Made by a program: the position numbers and the translations under genes. From JANXSD01 sp038206385 (GTDB lineage Bacteria > Bacteroidota > Bacteroidia > AKYH767-A > OLB10): a stretch of 43,464 bases of DNA. The notes under the pieces were generated by a model. The model searched no databases. It was not told the origin of the DNA and saw nothing but the letters and a program-made list of their open reading frames with translations. Below, piece by piece: positions 34,773 to 42,992 of this stretch. Position 1 is the first letter of the stretch. Every line of letters starts with the position of its first letter. Location: the NCBI GenBank assembly GCA_038206385.1, contig JBBRAW010000018.1, positions 1-43,464 on the forward strand, written 5' to 3'.

Positions 34773-35425
34773 TATTTTAAAAGTGCCTTTGAGTCCCTTG
34801 CATCATAAATTTTTCCATAAACCCAAGCACCTTGATCATCTTCAAAGTATAGAGAACAGAAGTCGGATGATTTATCTTTTTTCTCCGGATCGTTCAAATT
34901 GCTTTTTGCCTTATCTAAGAATCCTTTCTTTCTTATCCATCCAAATACAATTGGAATAATGTAAACCGTTTTATCCTTGTAATAATTATATTCAGCATTA
35001 AAATACTTATCCCCTTGCGTTTTTACTGACAGCAAATATTTTCCACTATCGTCATCTAAAGCTTTAAAGCTTGTCTCCTCGTATTGCTTTGCTTCAATTA
35101 TTAAACTATATACCATTCCGTCCTTATCTTTCCAATGAACAAGCATATCAGCTCTGCCGACAAACTTCTTATTGTGGTAAACAGTATATTCTTGAAGTGT
35201 TGCAGACGTGTCAGGAAAAGCCCGAAGAATAGCGTTATTAAATGCCCCTACCCAAGCTCTCTCGTTTAAAGCAAAAATAAAATTGTGTTCATTGTAATTA
35301 TAGATCGTATTTCTTAAATGTTCCAGTTCATCTCTTAGACATTCAAAAGTTCTTTTAATGAATACGTCAAGCCCAAATTCTTTAACTCGTTCTTGCTCAA
35401 TGAATGGTTTGTGTTCAATTTTCAT
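34772..35425 (-). CDS. Putative PD-(D/E)XK nuclease-like protein
   Basis: A 217-residue soluble protein of no named family I can recognise. It contains a nuclease-like core: NERAWVGAFNNAIL (Glu55, helix), then GRADML (Asp93) and a strand SLIIEAKQ (Glu111, Lys113), i.e. D-X17-E-X-K, as in type II restriction enzymes and related PD-(D/E)XK folds. The rest (YFNAEYNYYKDKTVYIIPIVF, about 141-161) could be the following alpha/beta elements. No DNA-binding domain, helicase or methylase is attached. It overlaps the coiled-coil gene upstream by 4 bases and the WYL gene downstream by one base, so all three should be made together. Activity is inferred from the motif alone. Confidence 0.6.
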   Translation of the reverse strand: MKIEHKPFIEQERVKEFGLDVFIKRTFECLRDELEHLRNTIYNYNEHNFIFALNERAWVGAFNNAILRAFPDTSATLQEYTVYHNKKFVGRADMLVHWKDKDGMVYSLIIEAKQYEETSFKALDDDSGKYLLSVKTQGDKYFNAEYNYYKDKTVYIIPIVFGWIRKKGFLDKAKSNLNDPEKKDKSSDFCSLYFEDDQGAWVYGKIYDARDSKALLK

Positions 35426-35862
35426 ATTTTATTTATTAGTTCCATTAATTTATTAAGTGTAATATCTCTTCGCTTCCCTCCAATTATAGGAGTGTAAAAA
35501 GGTTCACTTCCCAAAATAGTTCTTTCTTCGTCAACCACTGTTAGCATCAATGAAAAAAGCAACGTAGAAATTTTCTCATTCAATAATTGTTCAGCTTCTA
35601 AATGTCTATTTATTGAAAGCACTTCCATATCAAGTTTAGTTTTCTTGAGTTCAAGGCATTTGTTACGGATCGAAATTTTTTTATCCGCCAAATCTAATTG
35701 CTCTTTTTGCTTCTCAATAACTATTTTGTCCATCGACAACTTTTCTTTCTTGACTTCTAGCCTTTTCTTTTGAATCTCAACTCTCTTTTCAATTAATTCA
35801 AGTCGTTCCCTTTCTGTCGACCTTTTTATTACTGTTGTTTCTTGCTTTAGCGTTTCCATCAT
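35422..35862 (-). CDS. Coiled-coil protein of unknown function, first gene of the WYL operon
   Basis: A 146-residue protein that I do not recognise. Residues about 15-100 are an almost unbroken charged helix with a hydrophobic residue every 3-4 positions and a repeated EK-rich pattern (LELIEKRVEIQKKRLEVKKE, then IEKQKEQLDLADKKISIRNK, then LELKKTKLDMEVLSINRHLE), so a long parallel or antiparallel coiled coil is likely. The C-terminal 45 residues are globular (LLFSLMLTVVDEERTILGSE, then TPIIGGKRRDITLNKLMELI). No signal peptide or membrane segment is convincing. Its stop overlaps the nuclease-like gene start by 4 bases. It could be a scaffold or sensor for the nuclease partner; that is inference. 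Confidence 0.65.
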   Translation of the reverse strand: MMETLKQETTVIKRSTERERLELIEKRVEIQKKRLEVKKEKLSMDKIVIEKQKEQLDLADKKISIRNKCLELKKTKLDMEVLSINRHLEAEQLLNEKISTLLFSLMLTVVDEERTILGSEPFYTPIIGGKRRDITLNKLMELINKI

Positions 35863-35954
35863 TAAATAATTTGATTATCTCCAAGCAAAGATGCAATGTC
35901 GAAACGCCAAAGTGTGTCGCTGTAAAAAATTATTGTTGTTGCTTGTAAGCTTGA

Positions 35955-36042
35955 TTATGCTTCAGCGAGCATATTTAAAATGAGTTCTGTATTGGTCACA
36001 TTATCACGCAGGTTTTCCTTTTTCAGGCCCTTTAACATTTTA
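35955..36042 (-). pseudogene. Out-of-frame C-terminal remnant of the BRO/DinD-like gene
   Basis: Immediately after the BRO-like stop the other minus-strand frame reads MLKGLKKENLRDNVTNTELI and continues to LNMLAEA before TAA (35957-35955). LKGLKKxNLRDxMTxxEL is, from memory, a conserved C-terminal block of BRO/DinD-like proteins. Removing one A from the GAATAATAAAATG at the junction joins the frames as NEYKMLKGLKKEN. So the upstream gene appears frameshifted by a single-base insertion; even this tail ends earlier than usual for the family. Confidence 0.65.
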
Positions 36043-36609
36043 TTATTCGTTGGTGGATTTATCACTCCATGCCTTTGTAATAATGTCTGTAAGCGTTGCA
36101 AACTGTTGTCCTTCTTTCAATCCTCGCTTTTTCCATTCATCTGTTAATTCTTTCCGAACTTCTATACTTTTGAGACGTTGATTTATCCAGCTTTCCGAAT
36201 AGCCCAAATTCATATAGTTTTCCAAGGCTCTATCAATACTCAATTCGGGGTCTTGCATTTCATCTAATCTTTCCGACGCTACTTTTGCTAACCACAATTT
36301 AAAAGGCTCTGCATTTGGTGATGGAACACTTTGAATTAATCTGAATAGCTGCTCTGAATCGGCAACATCGGTCATTCGCATTTTACCATACGAAGCAAGC
36401 ATTTTCAAAGCGTGACAATTCGTCACGGTTTCATTTCCCTCTTCTTTAAGCCTTTGTTTTAATTTTCTCCAATAGGCATTTGGGTCAATACTATCCGTAA
36501 GAACAGCCATTACATCAACAATAGATATATACCATTTCTCCTGTTCTTCATCCCAAAGGCTCCGAACTTGCTTTTCTTCAAATAATTTTATGGCGGTTTC
36601 TTTTGTCAT
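36043..36609 (-). CDS. BRO/DinD-like protein associated with the restriction-modification gene (C-terminally truncated)
   Basis: A 188-residue protein with an N-terminal BRO-N-like domain (about 5-105: VRSLWDEEQEKWYISIVDVM, DPNAYWRKLKQRL, MTDVADSEQLFRLIQSVPSP) and the PFKLWLAKVASERLDEMQDPE block (about 100-120) typical of phage antirepressor and DinD relatives. Such genes often sit beside restriction-modification loci; what they do there is not established. It starts 6 bases after the methylase gene, so they share an operon. The stop at 36043 comes from an apparent one-base insertion; the normal continuation is found in the next frame (see the remnant entry). The family is usually longer, about 250-290 residues. 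Confidence 0.8.
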   Translation of the reverse strand: MTKETAIKLFEEKQVRSLWDEEQEKWYISIVDVMAVLTDSIDPNAYWRKLKQRLKEEGNETVTNCHALKMLASYGKMRMTDVADSEQLFRLIQSVPSPNAEPFKLWLAKVASERLDEMQDPELSIDRALENYMNLGYSESWINQRLKSIEVRKELTDEWKKRGLKEGQQFATLTDIITKAWSDKSTNE

Positions 36610-36615
36610 AAGGCT

Positions 36616-39600
36616 TTATTTTGTGTTGCTTTCTATAATGGCTATCTCTTCTTCCGTTAAATCATAAAGTTGGTAAACTAGTTGATCGATTTGAGATTCT
36701 AAGGCTGTTGTGTTTGCTTGCGGGTTTTGTTTTTTTGCCTCCAAAACTCTATCAACCAAATTTGAAATTTTACTTTGCTCTTTCTCTCTTGCTTTTGGGA
36801 TTGGAAGTTTTCTTAATTCAGTAAGGGTTGTTTGTCTGAAATCATCTTTGGTTGCAATCGTGGATGAATTTAAATATAAATATGAAATAAATCTACTTGC
36901 TAGAATTGCTGTTAAAAACTTTGCATCAAATTTTTTGTCGGTCGGAATAAAAGGATTGATGTCCTTCTTGAACACAAATTTTTCATTGCAGTATGTAACA
37001 GATAATCTGTCTTGTCTGTTGATTATTCTTCTGATTAAAACCTTTGGTTCTTCTTGGTAAAAACAGATTAGGTTTTTCTTTGCTGTTAAGTCAGTTGAAT
37101 AAATATTTTCCTTAACAAGCAAGTAATTGTAAACATTTCCTTTAACTAAAAAGGGAAATGTATTTTCTTCTTTATCTGAAGTTCCCTCTGGAAAATTGCT
37201 GCCCGATAAGCCTTGTGTTGATTTTGTAATTTGTCCAAGTTCAATAAAATTGTCATTGTCAAATCTTGAAAACTGCTGAACAGATTTATCAATTAGAAGT
37301 TTAAGGTTGGGCAATTTTAAATCAGCTATTTTAAATAAAGCAAAATCTACTTTATTGAAGTTCTCAATCTTAACTTTCTTATCAATGGCACAAATAGAAT
37401 ATTCATTAGTTTTCCTTTCTGACAGAAAATACAAAGCTGTATCTACAAAAGCATCTTCAAAAATGTTGAACGGAAGATTTATTATTTTTTGAATACCATA
37501 GTTGGAAATAATATGTTTCCTCAACTTAGAATAGTTCTCACCTGTCTGCCAAGTAACAGGAGCAATGAATGAAAGTAATCCATCTTTATTTAGAAGGTTA
37601 AGTCCTTCTAAAATAAAAGCAACTGATGTTTCATACTTTCTTTCGAGTTGCAAATACTTATCACTAAAATATTTCCTTACTTCATCGTCAAAAGACTCCA
37701 AAGGTATATACGGTGGATTCCCAATCACTACATCAAAGCCTACAAAATCACCATCATCATATAACACTTCTGGAAATTCGAAACGCCATTCAAAAGCATT
37801 TTCAAAAATCTTGTTGGCTTTTATTTCTTCAATTTCGTTTTCTAACTTTTTAGTTTCTGCCGTGAGCTTAGATACTTTTTTATTCCAATCAGCGGTTTCA
37901 TTTTTGCTCATCTCAAAAAGACTTTGCTGTGTGGTCAATTTCAGAAGTTCTCCATTAAGATTATACAGCTTCTTTGCTTTCGGGTCATTCAAAGAAATTT
38001 CACTTCTGAAATCCGATTTGATATCAGCAATCAGTTTTTCCATTTCTCTTTTTTGTTCCTTGCTATCAGCGTTTCGATAGGTATCAACTGCTATACAATA
38101 ACTTTCAATTGACCATTTGCTTTTTTTGAGTGCTTGTTTTAAATCAGCATCAATTGCAAACCGGCTAACTAATGAGTTTCCGCATTTTATATTGATGTCA
38201 ATATTTGGAAGTGTTTCTAATTCCGTTGCATTTTTATAATAAGCATTTTTCAATAATTCAATCCACAAACGCAAGCGACAAATTTTTACGGAGTTTGGAT
38301 TGATGTCAACACCAAAAAGACAATTTTCAATAATGGTTTGTTTCTCGTGAAAAAGAGTTTCTTGAATTCGTTGGCTTTCTTTATTAGAAGGATTATAATC
38401 GAAAAGTTCTCCTTCTTCGTCAGTTACAATTAGTTCATCATTTACAACTTCAACATGATATTCTTTTAATCGCTTTCCTGTTCTGTCTTGCAATATTTTT
38501 AAGTCATTTTTAACAGCAATCATTTCATTGAGTGCAGAAACTAAAAAGTGTCCAGAACCTACAGCAGGATCGCAAATTTTAATGCTGTTAACAATCTCAT
38601 TGGCTTCTTTACGGTCATCAATTTTATCGTAAAGTTCGTCTACTGTTGAACAATTCCATTTTTTAGTTTCATTGAACTTTTGAACTACCGATTTGCGAAT
38701 TGTTTCACGACACATATACATGGTAATGAAACCTGGAGTAAAGAATGAACCGTCTTTGTAACCGTTTATTTTTTCAAATATTAAACCTAGAACAGAAGCA
38801 TTAATAAGTGATTTATTATCTTCTTGAATTTCTTCCGAACCTTCGCTTGTAAAGTCGTACGCATTTAAGAAATCAAATAAATATTCTAAGGTTGTTAAAT
38901 TTCCTGTTCGCTTTTTGCCTTGTTCGTTTTTTAGAACTGTTGTTGAAATAATAGGAATCGTTTTATCATCTTTTAAGTTGCTGATGAATAAAGTTACTTG
39001 CTCAATTTCTGTTGGTTCAAATAGCGAACTATTTAAGTAAGGCACTTTTTCAAATGCTCTTTTCACATCTTCATTTCTATCATCATATTTACGAGCTAAC
39101 ACTTGAAAAAATAAACTATTTAGGTCGTCATAAGTTTTGATTTTGTCGATACTTAAAAACGAATATGATTTGTCACCTTTCTCATTTTGGCGATATGATT
39201 TATGATAAGTTATAAGTTGGGCTTCCAATAATTTAAGAAACAAAATTCTGTTTATCCAAGTAATGCTCAATTCAAGTCCTACATTGAATAAGCGTTCTTG
39301 TTGCGTGTTTCCAAATTGACTTGGTCGGTCTAAACGATTTATTTTATCTAAGCTGTCAAGTTGTATGATTGCATCTTCAAGAATGCTTCCCGAATTTCTT
39401 TCACCATCTTTGTTTCGATCAATTAGTTTTTTGCCTCCTACTTTCGTTTCAGTTAACCCAATAATGTGTAGCAACTCGCTGTAAAATCTTTTATCAAGGC
39501 TGTTACTATCGTTGATAAACGGTAATTTTAAAAGATGTTCTGCTGAAAGCAATTTAAATAATGCAATGAGTTTATTATCGTCTGCGCTGTCAGCATTACG

Positions 39601-39963
39601 AAGTGGCTTTTGATATTCCTTTAAATCGAAATAAGTAAATTCAATTTCTGTTTTTATTTCGGCGATGAAAGGTTCTGCAATTTGTTTGTAGAAAAAATCG
39701 GTTTTGCTATCTGCCAAACGACCGCCTTCAAAATCATTGAATTGTTTTACAAAGTTTTTATTTTGTGCAAAAAGTCTATCGAAAAGAGTAGCATCAAAAA
39801 TGAACCATTCGTTTATGTTCGTAGCAATAAGGTATTTTACTTCTAGATTTTTATGTGTAATTCTTTCTCTTAAATAGTAAAGTATTAATTCCTGAAACGC
39901 TTTGGTGTTTAATTTCGAAATCATTTGTTGAAGGCTATCACCTACAGCGAATGATTTTATCAT
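36616..39963 (-). CDS. Type IIG restriction-modification enzyme (Eco57I-like), methylase and specificity part
   Basis: The intact open frame codes for 1115 residues of a fused N6-adenine methylase. The SAM loop DPAVGSG is at 465-471 and the catalytic NPPY at 749-752 (counting from this ATG), separated by a Lys/Glu-rich helical insert (about 635-715). The C-terminal 300 residues look like a target-recognition domain ending in a helical LPIPKAREKEQSK and coiled-coil tail. Upstream in the same frame (to 40269) lies the nuclease domain, cut off by a TAG at 40165-40167. Translation starting at this ATG would lack the D...EAK nuclease motif, giving a methylase without cleavage. No TTG or GTG start lies between the TAG and this ATG. 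Confidence 0.85.
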   Translation of the reverse strand: MIKSFAVGDSLQQMISKLNTKAFQELILYYLRERITHKNLEVKYLIATNINEWFIFDATLFDRLFAQNKNFVKQFNDFEGGRLADSKTDFFYKQIAEPFIAEIKTEIEFTYFDLKEYQKPLRNADSADDNKLIALFKLLSAEHLLKLPFINDSNSLDKRFYSELLHIIGLTETKVGGKKLIDRNKDGERNSGSILEDAIIQLDSLDKINRLDRPSQFGNTQQERLFNVGLELSITWINRILFLKLLEAQLITYHKSYRQNEKGDKSYSFLSIDKIKTYDDLNSLFFQVLARKYDDRNEDVKRAFEKVPYLNSSLFEPTEIEQVTLFISNLKDDKTIPIISTTVLKNEQGKKRTGNLTTLEYLFDFLNAYDFTSEGSEEIQEDNKSLINASVLGLIFEKINGYKDGSFFTPGFITMYMCRETIRKSVVQKFNETKKWNCSTVDELYDKIDDRKEANEIVNSIKICDPAVGSGHFLVSALNEMIAVKNDLKILQDRTGKRLKEYHVEVVNDELIVTDEEGELFDYNPSNKESQRIQETLFHEKQTIIENCLFGVDINPNSVKICRLRLWIELLKNAYYKNATELETLPNIDINIKCGNSLVSRFAIDADLKQALKKSKWSIESYCIAVDTYRNADSKEQKREMEKLIADIKSDFRSEISLNDPKAKKLYNLNGELLKLTTQQSLFEMSKNETADWNKKVSKLTAETKKLENEIEEIKANKIFENAFEWRFEFPEVLYDDGDFVGFDVVIGNPPYIPLESFDDEVRKYFSDKYLQLERKYETSVAFILEGLNLLNKDGLLSFIAPVTWQTGENYSKLRKHIISNYGIQKIINLPFNIFEDAFVDTALYFLSERKTNEYSICAIDKKVKIENFNKVDFALFKIADLKLPNLKLLIDKSVQQFSRFDNDNFIELGQITKSTQGLSGSNFPEGTSDKEENTFPFLVKGNVYNYLLVKENIYSTDLTAKKNLICFYQEEPKVLIRRIINRQDRLSVTYCNEKFVFKKDINPFIPTDKKFDAKFLTAILASRFISYLYLNSSTIATKDDFRQTTLTELRKLPIPKAREKEQSKISNLVDRVLEAKKQNPQANTTALESQIDQLVYQLYDLTEEEIAIIESNTK

Positions 39964-40269
39964 TTCCGTTTTGTTGGTCGGTTTTTTTGCCTCGATAATT
40001 ACACCAACCGAACTACTTGCATTATTGCCATTGTGAATAACGAGATCGTTTCGACCTTTGGTATTTATAAAATGAGCAGGGTCGTAATACGTTTTCTTTA
40101 AAAAGTCAATGACGAGGTTTTTATGAAACTCTTCCGATTCGGTGTCATTTGTCCTGTCGAGTAACTAGATATGATTTGTTTTGAAACCTTCAATTTCAGT
40201 TCTGTTAGGCTTTACTTTTAAAAAGGCTTTATTAAGTGCTTTTCTTGGTTTCAATGCTTTTATTTCCAT
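39964..40269 (-). pseudogene. Severed N-terminal nuclease domain of the type IIG enzyme
   Basis: From ATG at 40269 the frame reads MEIKALKPRKALNKAFLKVK up to codon 34, then TAG (40165-40167), then continues without shift: LLDRTNDTESEEFHKNLVID, GRNDLVIHNG (Asp75) and VGVIIEAKKP (Glu93, Lys95 counted from 40269) into the methylase frame at Met103. D-X17-E-A-K is the PD-(D/E)XK nuclease signature of type IIG enzymes. One CAG-to-TAG change would explain the stop. Full reconstructed length is 1217 residues. Alternatives are a sequencing error or stop read-through. Confidence 0.8.
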
Positions 40270-40371
40270 TTACTTTTTCTGTATGTAAATTTTAATTTGC
40301 TAATATACTTTTTAATGACTGAAAATTTGCGGAAGTGTTAGCAAAGAATTATCCTAATAATCGTGGGTTAG

Positions 40372-40416
40372 TTCACCAATGCCTAAGAAACTATTTTTTA
40401 AAGAAGCATTGGTGAA
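40372..40416. repeat. 11-bp perfect inverted repeat with 23-base spacer
   Basis: TTCACCAATGC (40372-40382) and GCATTGGTGAA (40406-40416) flank an AT-rich spacer at the right edge of the restriction-modification region. Could form a stem in RNA or be a protein-binding palindrome or element-end relic; no T-run follows on either strand. Confidence 0.5.
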
Positions 40417-40483
40417 GAAGCACAAGTTTACTGGATTAAATTATAAGATACAATTGGTATTATTTGATTTAATACACCTCCAT

Positions 40484-40525
40484 AAAAAAAAGCCCTGCAG
40501 TACGAAGACTACAGGGCTTTTTTTT
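40484..40525 (-). terminator. Terminator of ppiD, probably bidirectional
   Basis: AGCCCTG (40491-40497) pairs with CAGGGCT (40512-40518), extended by AGT/ACT around loop ACGAAG after one mismatch, and flanked by an A-run on the left and a T-run on the right. Read on the minus strand it lies 14 bases beyond the ppiD stop with a U-run; read on the plus strand it would also work. Confidence 0.85.
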
Positions 40526-40538
40526 ATATTAATTATGC

Positions 40539-42638
40539 TTAATAGAATTTTCCTCTACGGTCATCTATATTTGCTTTCTCGCGTAATGCATTAAACACTT
40601 CGTATTGTGCACGTGATTGAACTTGCTGACGTAATTGTTTTTGAGTATCTGATAAATCCTTTGGAAGAACAGCATCTTTAAATGATGTAACCATTACTAC
40701 ATAAACTCCATTCTGACCTTTTAAAGGCTCAGAAACTTGATTTGGCTTTAACGTCATGATATGACCAACAACATTTGCTTCCATACCTGCATTGCCAAGG
40801 AAAGGTGTTGCAAACGAAATATTTTCAGCAGGCACAACAGTTTGTTTATTACTAGAAGCTATCACATCTAAATTTGTTGCGTTACCTGATTTTTTTAACT
40901 TCTCAATAAGCATTTCAGCCTTTTTATCTTTTCGAGCTTCAGCTGTAACTTGATCTTTAACTTGCTCAAGAGTAGAATAACCTTTATCACGAGCATCTGT
41001 TAATTTAGCAACAACAAATTTATTTCCGAACTCAAATGCTTTTGAAACGTCTGCAATCTTTGCATTAAATGACCATCTAACTAATTCGCGTGAATTTTCT
41101 AATGGTCCAATTTGCTTTGATGATTCCGTAATATTTGTTTCAGATAATTTAGTTAGATTTCCATCTTTAACACCTTTATCAAATCCAATAGCAGTATTAT
41201 TTTTACTTGCAAACTCATTTGCCTTTGTATATACGCTTTGATATGTTTTTGAACTTGCTTCAATTTTGCGTGTTACAAATGCTACTTCTACTTGACGTGA
41301 AGTATTACTTTGATCGTTAATTTGAATGATGTGAATTCCAAATTGTGTTTCAACAACTAATACATCACCTTTTTTACCTGCGAAACAAGCATCGTTAAAA
41401 GGCTTTACCATTGCACCTGAAGCGAACCATCCTAAGTCACCACCTTTTGATTTAGCACCTTCATCAGTTGAATATTTATCTGACATCATTTGCAGAGGCG
41501 CTCCACCTAGAATTGCTTTTTTAATACTATCAGCTAATGCCATTACTGATTCTTTTTTTGATGCGTCAGCAATCTTTAATAAAACATGACTTGCTTTCAC
41601 AGAATCAGGCATCATCTTACTACTAGAAAGTTTAGCAAGTTTTAATGTATTATTTTCTTCATAAGGTCCAACAACAGTTCCAATAGGTGCACTAAACATT
41701 ATAGAATCAATATTAGCAGGTAATGTTCCCTTTTTGTGATAAGCACCATCAAAAGGAGAATCACTATTCAACACTACAAAAACTGAATCATTTGTAGATG
41801 CTTTAAATCCATCAACCATTTTTGCAATTGCATCAGATGCGGACTTTCGATCAATCTCAGAAGGATTCACATCAAATGTTACATAATCAATAGAGCGACT
41901 AGCAACTTGTTTGTAACGCTTTAAATTAGCATTATAAACAGATTTTAAATCAGCATCTGATATTTGAATTGTAGTATCAGGAATTGAACTAAATGGTAAT
42001 TCAACATAACGAATAGATGCAGTACGATTTTTATTGATGAAATCATCTTTCACCTCGGCTGTAGTAACATATAAACCTTGTTTTACAAGATCATTGTATT
42101 TCTGTCCTAAGCGTTCTTGTTGAATTGCTTTTTCAAAAACGACCCATTGAGCGCGTGTTTTTCCTGTTTTATCATTATCCATATTTTTAAGGAAGTTCAT
42201 TACATTGGCTGGATTAAAAACTCCAGTTTTAGGATCTGTAAATGCTTGCTTAATTTGTGGATGTGGATTATTTCCTCTTACCATATCAAAAAGTTCATCG
42301 GGCGAAACCGTTAAACCAATTTTAGAATATTGCTTGCCCATCACTTCATCATTGACGAGTTGATTGTATGCTTGCTCACGCAACTGATCCATTGTATTTT
42401 GGTCAACATTTTCAGCATTATTGTTGAGCTTATAATTGGTAACCATGGTTTGCACCTGAGCTTCAAAATCCTGAACATTGATTTTCTTACCAGCGATAAC
42501 TGCAACAGAGGTGTCGTTACCACCAAAAAGATTCCTGTTATTGTGTAAAAGGTCGCCGAGGATAAAAGCAAAGAGACTAAATCCTATGATTCCAATCAAT
42601 AGGCCTGCCCTACTTCTGATCTTATTGATAACTGCCAT
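40539..42638 (-). CDS. PpiD/SurA-like peptidylprolyl isomerase, membrane-anchored
   Basis: A 699-residue periplasmic folding factor. One N-terminal membrane anchor (about 11-30: AGLLIGIIGFSLFAFILGDL) is followed by a SurA_N/PpiD chaperone region (about 40-240) and a parvulin (PPIC) domain at about 346-445 with VKASHVLLKI, the GGDLGWFASGAMVKPFNDA block and VVETQFGIHIIQI. A second, degenerate parvulin-like segment may lie around 540-650. It should help fold outer-membrane proteins delivered to BamA. It is in line with the lptC operon, 164 bases after the small membrane protein, and is closed by a strong terminator. Confidence 0.9.
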   Translation of the reverse strand: MAVINKIRSRAGLLIGIIGFSLFAFILGDLLHNNRNLFGGNDTSVAVIAGKKINVQDFEAQVQTMVTNYKLNNNAENVDQNTMDQLREQAYNQLVNDEVMGKQYSKIGLTVSPDELFDMVRGNNPHPQIKQAFTDPKTGVFNPANVMNFLKNMDNDKTGKTRAQWVVFEKAIQQERLGQKYNDLVKQGLYVTTAEVKDDFINKNRTASIRYVELPFSSIPDTTIQISDADLKSVYNANLKRYKQVASRSIDYVTFDVNPSEIDRKSASDAIAKMVDGFKASTNDSVFVVLNSDSPFDGAYHKKGTLPANIDSIMFSAPIGTVVGPYEENNTLKLAKLSSSKMMPDSVKASHVLLKIADASKKESVMALADSIKKAILGGAPLQMMSDKYSTDEGAKSKGGDLGWFASGAMVKPFNDACFAGKKGDVLVVETQFGIHIIQINDQSNTSRQVEVAFVTRKIEASSKTYQSVYTKANEFASKNNTAIGFDKGVKDGNLTKLSETNITESSKQIGPLENSRELVRWSFNAKIADVSKAFEFGNKFVVAKLTDARDKGYSTLEQVKDQVTAEARKDKKAEMLIEKLKKSGNATNLDVIASSNKQTVVPAENISFATPFLGNAGMEANVVGHIMTLKPNQVSEPLKGQNGVYVVMVTSFKDAVLPKDLSDTQKQLRQQVQSRAQYEVFNALREKANIDDRRGKFY

Positions 42639-42802
42639 AACTATATTATTTTTCCGATTTGAGGCTGCGAATATACGATTCTAACTGTTACGGCGAAAGC
42701 CTCTTTCTGTTTCCCATCAACTAAAATTCTAGCTCGAACTCTGATTCGGCTATCGTCGTTATTATTAAGAAATTTTCATTTATCTAGCTAAAAAGGTGCT
42801 GA

Positions 42803-42988
42803 TTAGCCATTGCTTTTGTCCATTAAAATGCGCTGCTTACGCCTTACTATCCAAAAAATAATAGCTATCGTAGAGAACAAGAAAAACCATATAGCAGAAC
42901 AGAAACTTTCTGTCATCCACTTGAAACCGCCCAAGGCAATGCCAATCAATGCAATAAAAAACCAAGAAAGTTCTAGCACCCGTAGCAT
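42803..42988 (-). CDS. Small two-helix membrane protein between lptC and ppiD
   Basis: A 61-residue hydrophobic protein that I do not recognise. Two membrane segments are visible: VLELSWFFIALIGIALGGF (about 4-22) and CSAIWFFLFSTIAIIFWIV (about 30-48), then a basic cytoplasmic tail RRKQRILMDKSNG. A TTG one codon upstream is also in frame, but ATG at 42988 is preferred. It begins 4 bases after the lptC stop, so it is co-translated with lptC and likely real despite its size. Role unknown; an assembly partner of the LPS-transport protein is only a guess. Confidence 0.7.
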   Translation of the reverse strand: MLRVLELSWFFIALIGIALGGFKWMTESFCSAIWFFLFSTIAIIFWIVRRKQRILMDKSNG

Positions 42989-42992
42989 CAAA

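Noticed and set aside
40379..40594. 71-codon plus-strand frame at the right edge of the island
   Set aside because: Includes the ppiD terminator hairpin and the antisense end of ppiD, and starts within the inverted repeat.
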